Of a DNA stretch of 64,000 nt, positions 25,896 through 35,159 are shown piece by piece. The stretch's first letter is position 1; each line of letters begins with the position of its first letter. Source of the DNA: Faecalicatena contorta (GTDB taxonomy: Bacteria > Bacillota > Clostridia > Lachnospirales > Lachnospiraceae); contig NZ_JAFBIY010000004.1 in assembly GCF_021531975.1 (NCBI RefSeq), forward strand, positions 231,656-295,655, given 5' to 3'. The position numbers and the translations under genes are program-made. The notes below the pieces were generated by a model. It saw only the letters and a program-made list of their open reading frames with translations. It was not told where the DNA came from and made no database searches.

Positions 25896-27884
25896 TTACT
25901 TTTGATTTCGAAACTGCATCGGTGTCATATTGTAAGCTTTCTTAAACAGCCGGTTAAAGTGTTCCACATTCTGATAACCTACGGTAAGTGCAATATTTTC
26001 TACTGTCATATTGCTGCTTTTAAGCAGTGCTCTTGCTTTCTTCATACGAATTTTCTTTACCAGCTCTCCAAATGTCATACCAGACTTTTCTTTGATATAT
26101 TTGGAAATATATGGTTTGGAGAGATAGAACTGTTCTGCCAGATCATCTAATGTGATATCAATATAATTTGCCTGAATATAGTTCATGATCTCAATCATTC
26201 TTGCATCTTTGCAGGCCTTCGCGCTTCCGATTTCATCAATCTTATTAACAGCCACGATCAACGCTTCAATAGAAGCTTTGATAATATCAGCATCGATACC
26301 TACGCCCCAGAAAGTTTTTCCCTTACAGATAATTCCCACATAGGCAACCGCCTTGGAAGAGGAACCTTTTGTCAGAGAGTGTTCTTCATAGAATGTAAGC
26401 TCGTAGCTGATGTTGAAGTACTGCTTGATTGCATTACTTACGGCATCCAGACGTCCATTTCCATTAGATGTGATGACTCTGCTTTCACCGCCATGATTGA
26501 TCGTCACCTCTGCAGTAATTCCATTTACCTGTTTGAAATGACATTCATCGATATGGAAGACTGGTTTTGTATTAATATAATTGTCAGAGAATATCTGATA
26601 TACCCACTCCGGTGTAAGTTCTTTATGGGCTTTGTCAGAAACATCTTTTACAAGATATCCTACTTCCTCTCTCATCTTCTGCGGCAGGTTAATACCATGG
26701 CTCTGCTTCAGAATGTAATTTACGCCGCCTTTTCCTGACTGGCTGTTGATACGGATAACATCGGAGTCATATTTCCTTCCGACATCCTGCGGATCAATCG
26801 GCAGATACGGAACAGTCCAGGTATCACATTTCTTCTCATCTCTCCATGCCATTCCCTTTGCGATCGCATCCTGATGAGAACCGGAAAATGCAGTAAATAC
26901 AAGGTCTCCTGCATATGGCTGCCTCTCATATACATGCATTCTGGTCAGTCTTTCGTATGTTTCACGAATTTCTGCCATATTAGAGAAATTCAGTTTCGGA
27001 TCAACACCATGAGAATACATATTCATTGCCATTGTGATAATATCTACGTTACCTGTACGCTCACCATTTCCAAATAAGGTTCCTTCGATACGATCAGCCC
27101 CTGCCAGTACGCCAAGCTCTGCTGTTGCGACACCGCAGCCTCTGTCGTTATGCGGATGCAGACAGAGAATCACATTGTCTCTGTATTTCAAATGCTTATG
27201 CACATATTCAAGCTGTGTCGCAAACACATGTGGCATCGCATTCTCTACCGTTGTCGGAATATTAATGATCGCCTTGTTATCAGCAGTCGGTTTCCATACA
27301 TCCAGTACAGCGTTGCAGACATCTACGGCATAATCAACTTCTGTGCCCGGGAAACTCTCCGGACTATACTGGAAAGTAAAGTTTCCTTCGGTCTCTTTCG
27401 CAAGCTTAAGAAGCAGCTCTGCTCCGTCAATCGCAATCTTCTTAATCTCTTCTTTACTCTTTCTGAACACCTGCTCTCTCTGCGCAACAGATGTAGAATT
27501 ATAAAGATGAATGACCGCATGCGGCGCGCCCTTTACCGCTTCGAATGTCTTCTTTATAATATGCTCTCTTGCCTGTGTCAGAACCTGTACGGTTACATCA
27601 TCCGGAATCATATTTTTCTCGATCAATGTACGCATAAACTGATATTCCGTCTCTGATGCTGCCGGGAATCCGACTTCAATCTCTTTGAAACCTATATCAA
27701 CCAACATCTGGAAGAACTCCAGCTTCTCTTCCAGGCTCATTGGCTCAATCAGCGCCTGATTTCCATCTCGTAAATCAACACTGCACCAGATCGGCGGTGC
27801 ATCGATATACTCCTTTTTTACCCAGTCATAAGTGACTTCCGGCGGCATAAAATAAGCTCTCTCATACTTTTTACAATTCTGCAT
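25896..27884 (-). CDS. leuA: 2-isopropylmalate synthase fused to an AraC-type DNA-binding domain
   Basis: One uninterrupted 662-codon frame. Residues 1 to about 400 are a LeuA catalytic domain of the long (type 2) form: LRDGNQ (R39, D40), metal ligands H243 and H245 in [10 protein letters not shown], and GNGERTGN (272-279). Residues about 430-550 match the LeuA allosteric dimer domain that binds leucine. Residues about 560-662 are a full AraC/XylS HTH pair ([22 protein letters not shown] and [30 protein letters not shown]). The enzyme makes 2-isopropylmalate from 2-ketoisovalerate and acetyl-CoA; the added domain implies DNA binding, perhaps leucine-controlled. GGAGAGG lies before the ATG. 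No other leucine-pathway gene is adjacent. Confidence 0.93.
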   Translation of the reverse strand: MQNCKKYERAYFMPPEVTYDWVKKEYIDAPPIWCSVDLRDGNQALIEPMSLEEKLEFFQMLVDIGFKEIEVGFPAASETEYQFMRTLIEKNMIPDDVTVQVLTQAREHIIKKTFEAVKGAPHAVIHLYNSTSVAQREQVFRKSKEEIKKIAIDGAELLLKLAKETEGNFTFQYSPESFPGTEVDYAVDVCNAVLDVWKPTADNKAIINIPTTVENAMPHVFATQLEYVHKHLKYRDNVILCLHPHNDRGCGVATAELGVLAGADRIEGTLFGNGERTGNVDIITMAMNMYSHGVDPKLNFSNMAEIRETYERLTRMHVYERQPYAGDLVFTAFSGSHQDAIAKGMAWRDEKKCDTWTVPYLPIDPQDVGRKYDSDVIRINSQSGKGGVNYILKQSHGINLPQKMREEVGYLVKDVSDKAHKELTPEWVYQIFSDNYINTKPVFHIDECHFKQVNGITAEVTINHGGESRVITSNGNGRLDAVSNAIKQYFNISYELTFYEEHSLTKGSSSKAVAYVGIICKGKTFWGVGIDADIIKASIEALIVAVNKIDEIGSAKACKDARMIEIMNYIQANYIDITLDDLAEQFYLSKPYISKYIKEKSGMTFGELVKKIRMKKARALLKSSNMTVENIALTVGYQNVEHFNRLFKKAYNMTPMQFRNQK

Positions 27885-27972
27885 ACAATTACCTCTCCTT
27901 CTATGATATATCGAATAATAATAATCAACTTAATTGTTGTTTTTTAATACTCCCATATACTAACATATGCAT

Positions 27973-28009
27973 ATAAAAAAGGAAAGTGACAATTTTAATC
28001 ACTTTCCTT
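27973..28009 (-). terminator. Intrinsic terminator of the sodium/solute symporter gene
   Basis: An 11-bp perfect stem (AAGGAAAGTGA / TCACTTTCCTT) with a 9-nt loop and a six-T tail on the minus strand, 24 bp after the stop codon. Confidence 0.9.
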
Positions 28010-28032
28010 GATGTTTTTATCTTCGTATTTTT

Positions 28033-29556
28033 TTATTCCAGTGAACGCTTCTTCGTAATTGTTACTTTTTCATCGTAACATGTAAATATATCATCGACAC
28101 GCTTCTTATCAAGCTTTGGTGTAATAACGCTGACAATCGGAACGATAATCAGACCTGCGATCATTGCAATTGCACCTGCATTAATCGGAGATGCGATATA
28201 GTGCAGGAACATATTGGATACTGTAATTCCAACACCTGTCGCAAAACTTGCCCACACAGCAGCTCTTGTAACGCCCTTCCAATATAATCCATACATAAAT
28301 GGAGCAAGAAATGCACCTGCCAGCGCACCCCAGGAAATACCCATAAGCTGTGCAATGAATGTCGGCGGATCCAGGGCAATGACCAATGACAGGACGATAA
28401 AGAATACAACCAGTACCTGCATGGTGCGTACCTGTTTCTTTTCACTCATATCTTTCATCACATTTCCTTTCAGGAAATCCAGTGTAAGCGTAGAGCTAGA
28501 TGTAAGTACAAGTGATGCCAGCGTTGACATAGATGCTGAAAGCACAAGTACAACTACGATTCCGATGAGGATATCCGGCAGTGTAGACAGCATATATGGG
28601 ATAATACCATCGTAGATCATACTTCCATCCTCTGCATGAATAGAAGCATTATCAAACAGACGTCCAAAACCACCGAGGAAATAACATCCACCGGAAATCA
28701 CGATTGCAAACAAGGTAGAAATAACCGTTCCTGTGTTGATTGACTTTTCGTCCTTAATCGCATAAAATTTTCCAACCATCTGCGGAAGTCCCCATGTTCC
28801 AAGAGATGTCAGGATAACAACTCCAAGAAGATTGACAGGATCCGGTCCGAAAAATGATGTAAATGCTCCCGGCTGTCCCATTGTAACAGGAATGTCACTT
28901 GGAATCTCTGCCATCTTGCGGATTGCCTCAATGAAACCGCCCTGACCGCTTAATACAGCTCCTATTACTGCTGCAATACCGATCAGCATGATAATTCCCT
29001 GAATAAAGTCATTGATGGCTGTTGCCATATACCCACCGAGAATAACATAGATTCCTGTAAAGATTGCCATTCCGATGACACAGTATGTATATGGAATATT
29101 AAATGCCATTCCAAACAGTCTGGACAGACCATTATATACAGATGCTGTATATGGAACAAGAAAAATAAATACAATTGCTGAAGCAGTAATCTTCAGTGCC
29201 TTACTGCTAAATCTCTCTCCGAAGAAATCCGGCATTGTCTTAGAATTCAGATGCTGTGTCATAACCTTGGTACGCCTTCCAAGTACAACCCATGCAAGCA
29301 AACTTCCGATCAGTGCATTACCGATACCTATCCATGTGGAAGCAAGACCATACTTCCATCCAAACTGTCCTGCATATCCAACAAATACTACTGCCGAGAA
29401 ATATGAAGTACCGTATGCAAATGCTGTAAGCCATGGACCAACTGAACGTCCTCCCAGCACATATCCGTCTACACTGGTTGCATGTTTTCTTGAATAAAGT
29501 CCTACAGTTACCATAACTGCAAAAAATGCAACAAGCAAAATTAATTTGATAGCCAT
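28033..29556 (-). CDS. Sodium:solute symporter (SSS family, PutP-like)
   Basis: A 507-residue membrane protein with about 13 helices. SSS family features include VDGYVLGGRSVGPWLTAFAYGTSYFSAVVFVGYAGQFGWKYG near the N-terminus and GTWGLPQMVGKFYAIKDEK in the middle. It takes up a small solute with Na+; the best resemblance is to the proline/pantothenate branch, but the substrate is not decidable. The ATG at 29556 has AGAGGG upstream; the longer frame (starting at 29691) would translate a repeat-containing leader. It is transcribed alone from a consensus -35 promoter with an 87-nt leader. Confidence 0.9.
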   Translation of the reverse strand: MAIKLILLVAFFAVMVTVGLYSRKHATSVDGYVLGGRSVGPWLTAFAYGTSYFSAVVFVGYAGQFGWKYGLASTWIGIGNALIGSLLAWVVLGRRTKVMTQHLNSKTMPDFFGERFSSKALKITASAIVFIFLVPYTASVYNGLSRLFGMAFNIPYTYCVIGMAIFTGIYVILGGYMATAINDFIQGIIMLIGIAAVIGAVLSGQGGFIEAIRKMAEIPSDIPVTMGQPGAFTSFFGPDPVNLLGVVILTSLGTWGLPQMVGKFYAIKDEKSINTGTVISTLFAIVISGGCYFLGGFGRLFDNASIHAEDGSMIYDGIIPYMLSTLPDILIGIVVVLVLSASMSTLASLVLTSSSTLTLDFLKGNVMKDMSEKKQVRTMQVLVVFFIVLSLVIALDPPTFIAQLMGISWGALAGAFLAPFMYGLYWKGVTRAAVWASFATGVGITVSNMFLHYIASPINAGAIAMIAGLIIVPIVSVITPKLDKKRVDDIFTCYDEKVTITKKRSLE

Positions 29557-29587
29557 AAATGTTCCCTCTTCTTTCCTTTTTATTTTT

Positions 29588-29627
29588 CGCTTTAAACCGT
29601 TACGCTTTAAACCGTTGCGCTTTAAAG
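29588..29627. repeat. 15-bp direct repeats in the symporter leader
   Basis: CGCTTTAAACCGTTA at 29588, CGCTTTAAACCGTTG at 29603 and a partial third copy (CGCTTTAAA) at 29618, spaced exactly 15 bp. They lie between the transcription start region and the ribosome binding site of the symporter gene. Confidence 0.9.
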
Positions 29628-29649
29628 TGCTAAAGTTTTCACTTATGAT

Positions 29650-29679
29650 AGGATACCATATAACGGTCTTTTCTGTCAA
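29650..29679 (-). promoter_or_regulatory. Promoter of the symporter gene
   Basis: TTGACA (29679-29674), 18-nt spacer, TATCCT (29655-29650) on the minus strand, giving a leader of about 87 nt. Confidence 0.75.
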
Positions 29680-29680
29680 C

Positions 29681-29718
29681 AAAAAATACACCTGCTTTTT
29701 ATCCGGCAGATGTATTTT
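29681..29718 (-). terminator. Terminator after mgsA
   Basis: AAAATACACCTGC pairs with GCAGATGTATTTT (one mismatch) across a 10-nt loop; six Ts follow on the minus strand. Its tail abuts the -35 of the symporter promoter. Confidence 0.82.
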
Positions 29719-29729
29719 CCATTTTTACA

Positions 29730-30206
29730 TTATTTCATTTTATTTACTCTGTCCTGAACTGTTTTATTAAAGTTCTCAACTTTTCTTGCATATGTGTTGT
29801 TCATATATTCAGAATGCAGCATAAAATCTGCCGTCGCAAGATTATTTGCAACCGGAATATCATATACAACAGCAATACGAAGAAGCGCTTTTACATCCGG
29901 ATCATGCGGCTGTGCTTCCAGCGGATCCCACAGAAATACCATAAAGTCGATCTGACCTTCTACGATCTTCGCTCCAATCTGCTGATCCCCTCCAAGCGGT
30001 CCACTGTTATAGCCCTTTACCGGCAAGCCTGTCTTTTCCGCGATCAGTCTTGCTGTTGTTCCCGTACCGCAAAGGAAATGTGCTTTTAATATTTCCTTGT
30101 TCTTATCACACCACTCTACCAGTTCTTTTTTCTTGCCATCATGGGCTACCAGAGCAATATGCTTTGTTTTTCCGATTTCCATTGTTACAAAATCATCTTT
30201 CAACAT
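29730..30206 (-). CDS. mgsA: Methylglyoxal synthase
   Basis: A 158-residue MgsA, converting dihydroxyacetone phosphate to methylglyoxal, a bypass of lower glycolysis when phosphate is limiting. Family features: [26 protein letters not shown], the catalytic-site segment [12 protein letters not shown] and [29 protein letters not shown] lies before the ATG. It follows the hexapeptide-repeat gene by 18 bp, so the two may be co-transcribed. Confidence 0.96.
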   Translation of the reverse strand: MLKDDFVTMEIGKTKHIALVAHDGKKKELVEWCDKNKEILKAHFLCGTGTTARLIAEKTGLPVKGYNSGPLGGDQQIGAKIVEGQIDFMVFLWDPLEAQPHDPDVKALLRIAVVYDIPVANNLATADFMLHSEYMNNTYARKVENFNKTVQDRVNKMK

Positions 30207-30224
30207 ATGATCCTTCTCCTCTGC

Positions 30225-30890
30225 CTAATACTTTTCAACAACTTCGCCCTGCTTTTTATAAATACTGTTAGCCGGTACGAAACCTCTTACGGATGAAAGT
30301 GGATAAATATTACTGTGCTTTCCGACAACACTTCCAGGATTCAGAACCGTTCCACATCCAACTTCAACTTCATCTCCAAGCATTGCACCAAATTTCTTGA
30401 TACCTGTCTCAATATTTCCTTCCGGCGTCTTTACAACGACCAGTTTCTTATCGGATTTCACGTTAGAAGTAATTGAGCCTGCACCCATATGCGCCTTATA
30501 TCCAAGCACAGAATCTCCCACATAATTATAATGCGGAACCTGAACCTTATTAAACAAAATAACATTCTTAAGCTCTGTAGAGTTACCAACGACTGCACCT
30601 TCACCTACGATCGCATTTCCGCGAATAAATGCGCACTGTCTGACTTCTGCATTCTTCCCGATGATTGCCGGTCCGTGAATATATGCAGATTCAAATACAT
30701 TTGCAGACTTTGCGATCCACACATCCTCACCCACTTTATCGTACTCATCTTCCGGAAGGGTCTTCCCCAGCTCCAGAATAAATGCACTGATCTTCGGAAG
30801 AACTTCCCATGGATACGTAACACCTTCAAAAATATCTTTTGCTATTGTCTCCTCCAAAGTATATAACTCTTTTACTGTCAAATCTTTCAT
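30225..30890 (-). CDS. Left-handed beta-helix (hexapeptide repeat) acyl/nucleotidyltransferase-like protein
   Basis: A 221-residue protein whose residues about 55-205 are hexapeptide repeats (IAKSANVFESAYIHGPAIIGKNAEVRQCAFIRGNAIVGEGAVVGNSTELKN). It resembles the C-terminal acetyltransferase half of GlmU without the uridylyltransferase half, and such proteins are often annotated as UDP-N-acetylglucosamine pyrophosphorylase-like. The actual substrate is uncertain. It is expected to be a soluble trimer. It is paired with mgsA downstream. Confidence 0.82.
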   Translation of the reverse strand: MKDLTVKELYTLEETIAKDIFEGVTYPWEVLPKISAFILELGKTLPEDEYDKVGEDVWIAKSANVFESAYIHGPAIIGKNAEVRQCAFIRGNAIVGEGAVVGNSTELKNVILFNKVQVPHYNYVGDSVLGYKAHMGAGSITSNVKSDKKLVVVKTPEGNIETGIKKFGAMLGDEVEVGCGTVLNPGSVVGKHSNIYPLSSVRGFVPANSIYKKQGEVVEKY

Positions 30891-30961
30891 AAGTCATAAT
30901 CTCCTTTTCGATTCATCTTAAACTGCTTCTAGCATATCACTTTTTTAACCTTATCGCAATC

Positions 30962-32974
30962 TTACTTCTTTTTTCCTCTGTAAAACGGGGCAACTTTATC
31001 ATAGCAGGCTCTGAGCTGACTCTGATTGTTCAGATTTTTCACCCCTTGTGTCCTGCCTGTAATAAACCGGTCCAGCTTTGCCATATACTCTTCCGGCGTA
31101 ATATCTCCATCCGCCACATAGGTAAGTCCCTTCTCCCAGCTTGCTGTAAGCTCCGGATTCAAAAGAGACTTAATGGAATGATCCACCACATCATAGATCA
31201 TCTCTCCCTGCATCGTCGGAGTGACGATCTGTGTCTTCTTATTCAGTGCCAGATACTTATTATTGAACAGCTTCTTTAATATCTCTCCTCTTGTTGCACT
31301 TGTTCCGATTCCGCTTCCTTTTATCTGTGCTCTCAGCTCCTCATCCTCAATCAACTGTCCCGCATTCTCCATGGCAAGGATGAGAGAACCAGAATTATAG
31401 CGTTTTGGTGGAGAAGTTTTACCTTCTTTCATTTCCAGTCTGTCAACCGGAAGAACCATGCCTTTACGAAGCTTCTGTACCTGTTCAAAAAAAGCCTGAT
31501 CCGTATCTGTATCCCCATCTGCATCCTGGGATGCACTGTCCTGACTTCCTTTCTTTCCCGGAATACCTGCCACCTTCAGATAGCCTTCTTCTGCCAGCAC
31601 CTTAAAACTGGAAAAGAAAGATTCTTCCTTAATCTTTGTCGTAACTGCCACCTTCTGATATACGGCCGCCGGATAGAAAATACTTAAGAATCTTCTTACG
31701 ATCACATCATATACGGATTTGGATATGAAGGAAAGCGATCCCAGTGCAGAAATACCCTGTCCGGTTGGAATAATGGCATAGTGATCCGTAATCTGTTTAT
31801 CATTGACGTATCTTGTTTTTGCAATATTTTTATGACTGCCAAATGATACGATTTCCTTCAGATAGGGAACCGCCGGTTCATATTTCATAAGCCCATTTAA
31901 GTTCTTATGTATCTCTTTTGCAACTGCTGTGGACAATACTCTGGCGTCTGTTCTCGGGTATGTAACAAGCTTCTTTTCATACATTTCCTGCACAATACGA
32001 AGCGTCTCATCCGGACTGATCTTAAACCTCTTCGAGCACTCATTCTGCAGCTCTGCCAGATTAAAAAGAAGCGGCGGATTCTTCTTCTCTTTCTTTTTTT
32101 CCACCGATAAGACCTGACATTGTACCGGACCGGGATCACTTAGATAAGCGATAAGCTGCTTTGCTTTTTCGCTCTCCTTAAATCCATTTTCCTTATAAAG
32201 ATCAAAGGATTCAAACCATCTGGAACCTTTGACTGCTCTCCATTCTCCCTCAAATGTCTGTCCCTTTTCACCAATATGTGCAAGCACACGATAAAATGGT
32301 GTCTCAACAAATTCTCGTATTTCTCTTTCTCTTCGCACGACCATACCCAACACACAGGTCATTACACGCCCTACAGAGATGACAGCATATTTTGTACCCA
32401 GATAACCGGAAATACTGTTTCCATATTTGAGAGTTAAGAGTCTGGAAAAATTAATTCCCATCAGATAGTCTTCTTTTGCCCGCAGATAAGCAGATGCCGA
32501 AAGATTATCATATTCACTCAGATCCTTTGCTTCTCGTATGCCCCGCAGGATTTCTTCTTCCGTCTGAGAATCGATCCACACTCTTCGTCTTTCCTTATTC
32601 TTTACCTTCGCCTGTTGTTCTACAAGGCGATAAATATATTCTCCCTCCCGTCCGGAGTCGGTACACACATAAATCGTACTGACATCCGACCGGTTCAAAA
32701 GTCGGGCTACAATCTTATACTGTTTCGCTACCGCAGGAATCACTTCATACTTAAATTCCTCTGGAATAAATGGAAGCGTATCCAGGCTCCACTTTTTAAG
32801 AGACGCATCATATGCCTCCGGATAACTCATGGTCACCAGATGTCCAACGCACCATGTGACAATTGCATCATCTGCTTCTATATAGCCATCCTGCTTTTTT
32901 GTCTTAAGTTTCAGTGCTTTTGCAAACTCCTGTGCAACACTGGGTTTCTCTGCAATATACAGTGATTTCCCCAT
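30962..32974 (-). CDS. topB: DNA topoisomerase III
   Basis: A 670-residue type IA topoisomerase. The Toprim domain starts SLYIAEKPSVAQEFAKAL and contains the metal site in CTDSGREGEYIYR; the active-site tyrosine is in LVTYPRTDARVLS. GTSATRGEILKKL lies in the C-terminal half. No zinc fingers follow, as expected for TopB. It decatenates DNA and can resolve recombination intermediates. Housekeeping TopB proteins and plasmid/ICE versions are similar; no conjugation genes are near, so I take this as chromosomal. Confidence 0.93.
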   Translation of the reverse strand: MGKSLYIAEKPSVAQEFAKALKLKTKKQDGYIEADDAIVTWCVGHLVTMSYPEAYDASLKKWSLDTLPFIPEEFKYEVIPAVAKQYKIVARLLNRSDVSTIYVCTDSGREGEYIYRLVEQQAKVKNKERRRVWIDSQTEEEILRGIREAKDLSEYDNLSASAYLRAKEDYLMGINFSRLLTLKYGNSISGYLGTKYAVISVGRVMTCVLGMVVRREREIREFVETPFYRVLAHIGEKGQTFEGEWRAVKGSRWFESFDLYKENGFKESEKAKQLIAYLSDPGPVQCQVLSVEKKKEKKNPPLLFNLAELQNECSKRFKISPDETLRIVQEMYEKKLVTYPRTDARVLSTAVAKEIHKNLNGLMKYEPAVPYLKEIVSFGSHKNIAKTRYVNDKQITDHYAIIPTGQGISALGSLSFISKSVYDVIVRRFLSIFYPAAVYQKVAVTTKIKEESFFSSFKVLAEEGYLKVAGIPGKKGSQDSASQDADGDTDTDQAFFEQVQKLRKGMVLPVDRLEMKEGKTSPPKRYNSGSLILAMENAGQLIEDEELRAQIKGSGIGTSATRGEILKKLFNNKYLALNKKTQIVTPTMQGEMIYDVVDHSIKSLLNPELTASWEKGLTYVADGDITPEEYMAKLDRFITGRTQGVKNLNNQSQLRACYDKVAPFYRGKKK

Positions 32975-32998
32975 ATAATCTATATACTCCTCATCTGT

Positions 32999-35101
32999 CT
33001 ATTTCCGAAAGAACCTTTCAATTCGTTTGAAAATGCCACTTTCTTTTACAGGCAATGCCGGCTTTGCATGAATGGCTTCTTCCATAAATACTGCCTGGGA
33101 ATCAATATAGGGTTCTTTCTGCTCTTTTTTCTTATACTTTCCATTACTCAGAAGGACTCTCGCCTTCACATTATCGCTTAACATCACTTTTAAATAATGA
33201 TTGATCTGTCTTCTGATTTCCTCATCCAGCACAGGTGCTGCCACTTCTACACGCTTTTCCGTATTTCTCGTCATCATATCGGCAGAACCTATATAAATCT
33301 TCTGTTCCTTTCCGGTCCCAAAACTGAAAATGCGAGGATGTTCAAGGAATCTTCCCACAACGCTCATTACTCTTACATTATCCGTATATCCCGGCACGCC
33401 CGGAAGAATGCAGCATATCCCGCGTACGATCAGATCCACTCTGACACCTGCTCTGGAAGCCTCAGATACCTTGCGGATAAAATCAACATCTGTGACCGAA
33501 TTCATCTTCATAACAATACGACCTTCCGGTCCCTTTTTAATTTCCTCATCCATCAGATAAAGAATTCTCTGTTTCAGACTTGTCGGTGCAACAATCAGCT
33601 GATTATAACTTCCTGTCAGATTACCGATGGACATATTCTTGAAGAATTCTGCCGCATCTTTGCCGATAACAGCATCTGCAGTCATCAGAGACAAATCTGT
33701 ATACATGGCCGCGGTCTTCTCATTATAATTTCCTGTTCCGACCTGCGTGATTTGCTGTATCTCACCGCGATTCCGGTACGTGATCAGACATATTTTCGAA
33801 TGTACCTTGTATCCTTCAAATCCATAAATCACTCGACAGCCCGCTTCTTCAAGACGTTCAGACCAGTCGATATTATTCTGTTCATCAAAACGGGCGCGAA
33901 GCTCAATGAGAACCGTTACCTCTTTTCCATTTTCTGCTGCTGCACACAGGTATTCTACCAGTCTTGCTTTTTTTGCCAGACGATAGATCGTTATTTTAAT
34001 CGTCAGCACGTTCGGGTCCACAGAAGCTTCTTTAATCAACTGCAAAAACGGGTTCATACTCTCATACGGATAGAAAAGTAATATATCGTTTTTGCGTATC
34101 TGTTTCATGATACTTCCGTCTGTCACATGTGCAGAATTCTGTGGTGAAAAAGGCGCATACGTAAGCGAACGGCGCATAGATTCCGGAAGCTTTCCACTGA
34201 TAGAGAAAATATAATCCAGCTTCATCGGCATCTTTGTACGGAAAATCTGACTTGGCTCAATCTTAAACTTATCACAGAAGAATTTCAGAGCTTCCGGTGA
34301 CAACTTCTCAGCAATTTCCAGACGCACCACAGACATACGACGACGCTTATGGAGTGTCTGCTGCATCAGATAACGGAAATCATCGGTTATCTCCAGTGCC
34401 TCATCATCTGGTGCCACATCTGCATTTCTGGTCACGCAGATATAATTGGCATCCGAAATCTCATACTGTGGAAATACAAGTGAAAGATATTCCACAATTA
34501 CTTTCTCCATGCGGATATAGCGGATATCCTGTCCCGGCAGATACAAGATGTCTGACACAAACTGCGGTACCGGCACGATTCCAAGCATGGATTTTTCTTT
34601 CATCTTCAAAGATGCCGTTACATAAATTTCCTTATTCAGCAAATGCGGAAACGGATGATTGGCATCGACGATCTGTGGAGAAAGAATCGGCAGGATCTGT
34701 TCTTTGAAATATTTTTTTACATATTTTTTCTCCTGTTGCTCAAGCTCTTTAAAATCCAGTCCACACACACCATACGGATGAAGCTGTTTTTTGATTTCTG
34801 CATATGTCTTGTCCCGTTCCTTATAAAGAGGCGCAACTTCTTTAAAAATATGGTCCAGTTGTTCCTTTGGTGTCATTCCGGAGCGGCTGTCAATTGCATT
34901 TTCATCTGTATGTGCCATATCAAAAAGACTGCCCACACGAATCATAAAAAATTCATCCAGATTGCTTGTAAAAATCGCAACAAACTTCATGCGTTCCAGA
35001 AGAGGAACTGCCGGATCCTGTGCCTCCTCCAGAACTCTCTGGTTAAACTTAAGCCACGACAACTCCCTGTTCTGTGTATAATTTAAGATCTCTCTGTCCA
35101 T
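32999..35101 (-). CDS. ppk1: Polyphosphate kinase 1
   Basis: A 700-residue PPK1 which reversibly polymerises phosphate from ATP. The four-domain order is intact: an N-terminal helical domain (NRELSWLKFNQRVLEEA), a head domain, and two phospholipase-D-like catalytic domains with the phosphohistidine in YKVHSKICLIT and ELRARFDEQNNI ahead of it, then the C-terminal LVVRG-like DLIVRGICC and GSADMMTRN. It ends 24 bp before topB. Its ATG follows GGGGGATTTTTGAG. No promoter is clear between it and the asd terminator. Confidence 0.96.
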   Translation of the reverse strand: MDREILNYTQNRELSWLKFNQRVLEEAQDPAVPLLERMKFVAIFTSNLDEFFMIRVGSLFDMAHTDENAIDSRSGMTPKEQLDHIFKEVAPLYKERDKTYAEIKKQLHPYGVCGLDFKELEQQEKKYVKKYFKEQILPILSPQIVDANHPFPHLLNKEIYVTASLKMKEKSMLGIVPVPQFVSDILYLPGQDIRYIRMEKVIVEYLSLVFPQYEISDANYICVTRNADVAPDDEALEITDDFRYLMQQTLHKRRRMSVVRLEIAEKLSPEALKFFCDKFKIEPSQIFRTKMPMKLDYIFSISGKLPESMRRSLTYAPFSPQNSAHVTDGSIMKQIRKNDILLFYPYESMNPFLQLIKEASVDPNVLTIKITIYRLAKKARLVEYLCAAAENGKEVTVLIELRARFDEQNNIDWSERLEEAGCRVIYGFEGYKVHSKICLITYRNRGEIQQITQVGTGNYNEKTAAMYTDLSLMTADAVIGKDAAEFFKNMSIGNLTGSYNQLIVAPTSLKQRILYLMDEEIKKGPEGRIVMKMNSVTDVDFIRKVSEASRAGVRVDLIVRGICCILPGVPGYTDNVRVMSVVGRFLEHPRIFSFGTGKEQKIYIGSADMMTRNTEKRVEVAAPVLDEEIRRQINHYLKVMLSDNVKARVLLSNGKYKKKEQKEPYIDSQAVFMEEAIHAKPALPVKESGIFKRIERFFRK

Positions 35102-35127
35102 CTCAAAAATCCCCCGTCTTTCTAAAG

Positions 35128-35151
35128 AAAAGCAGGAAAACTCCTGCTTTT
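35128..35151 (-). terminator. Terminator after asd
   Basis: AAAAGCAGGA/TCCTGCTTTT with a 4-nt loop, followed on the minus strand by TTTTCTTT. Read-through into ppk1 is possible because no separate ppk1 promoter is evident. Confidence 0.75.
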
Positions 35152-35159
35152 CGAAAAAA

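Noticed and set aside
29557..29691. N-terminal extension of the symporter containing LKRNG repeats
   Set aside because: The frame begins at the promoter region, upstream of or at the likely transcription start; a good binding site precedes the internal ATG at 29556.
30962..32974. topB as a sign of an integrated conjugative element
   Set aside because: No relaxase, type IV secretion, integrase or attachment repeats nearby; neighbours are housekeeping genes.
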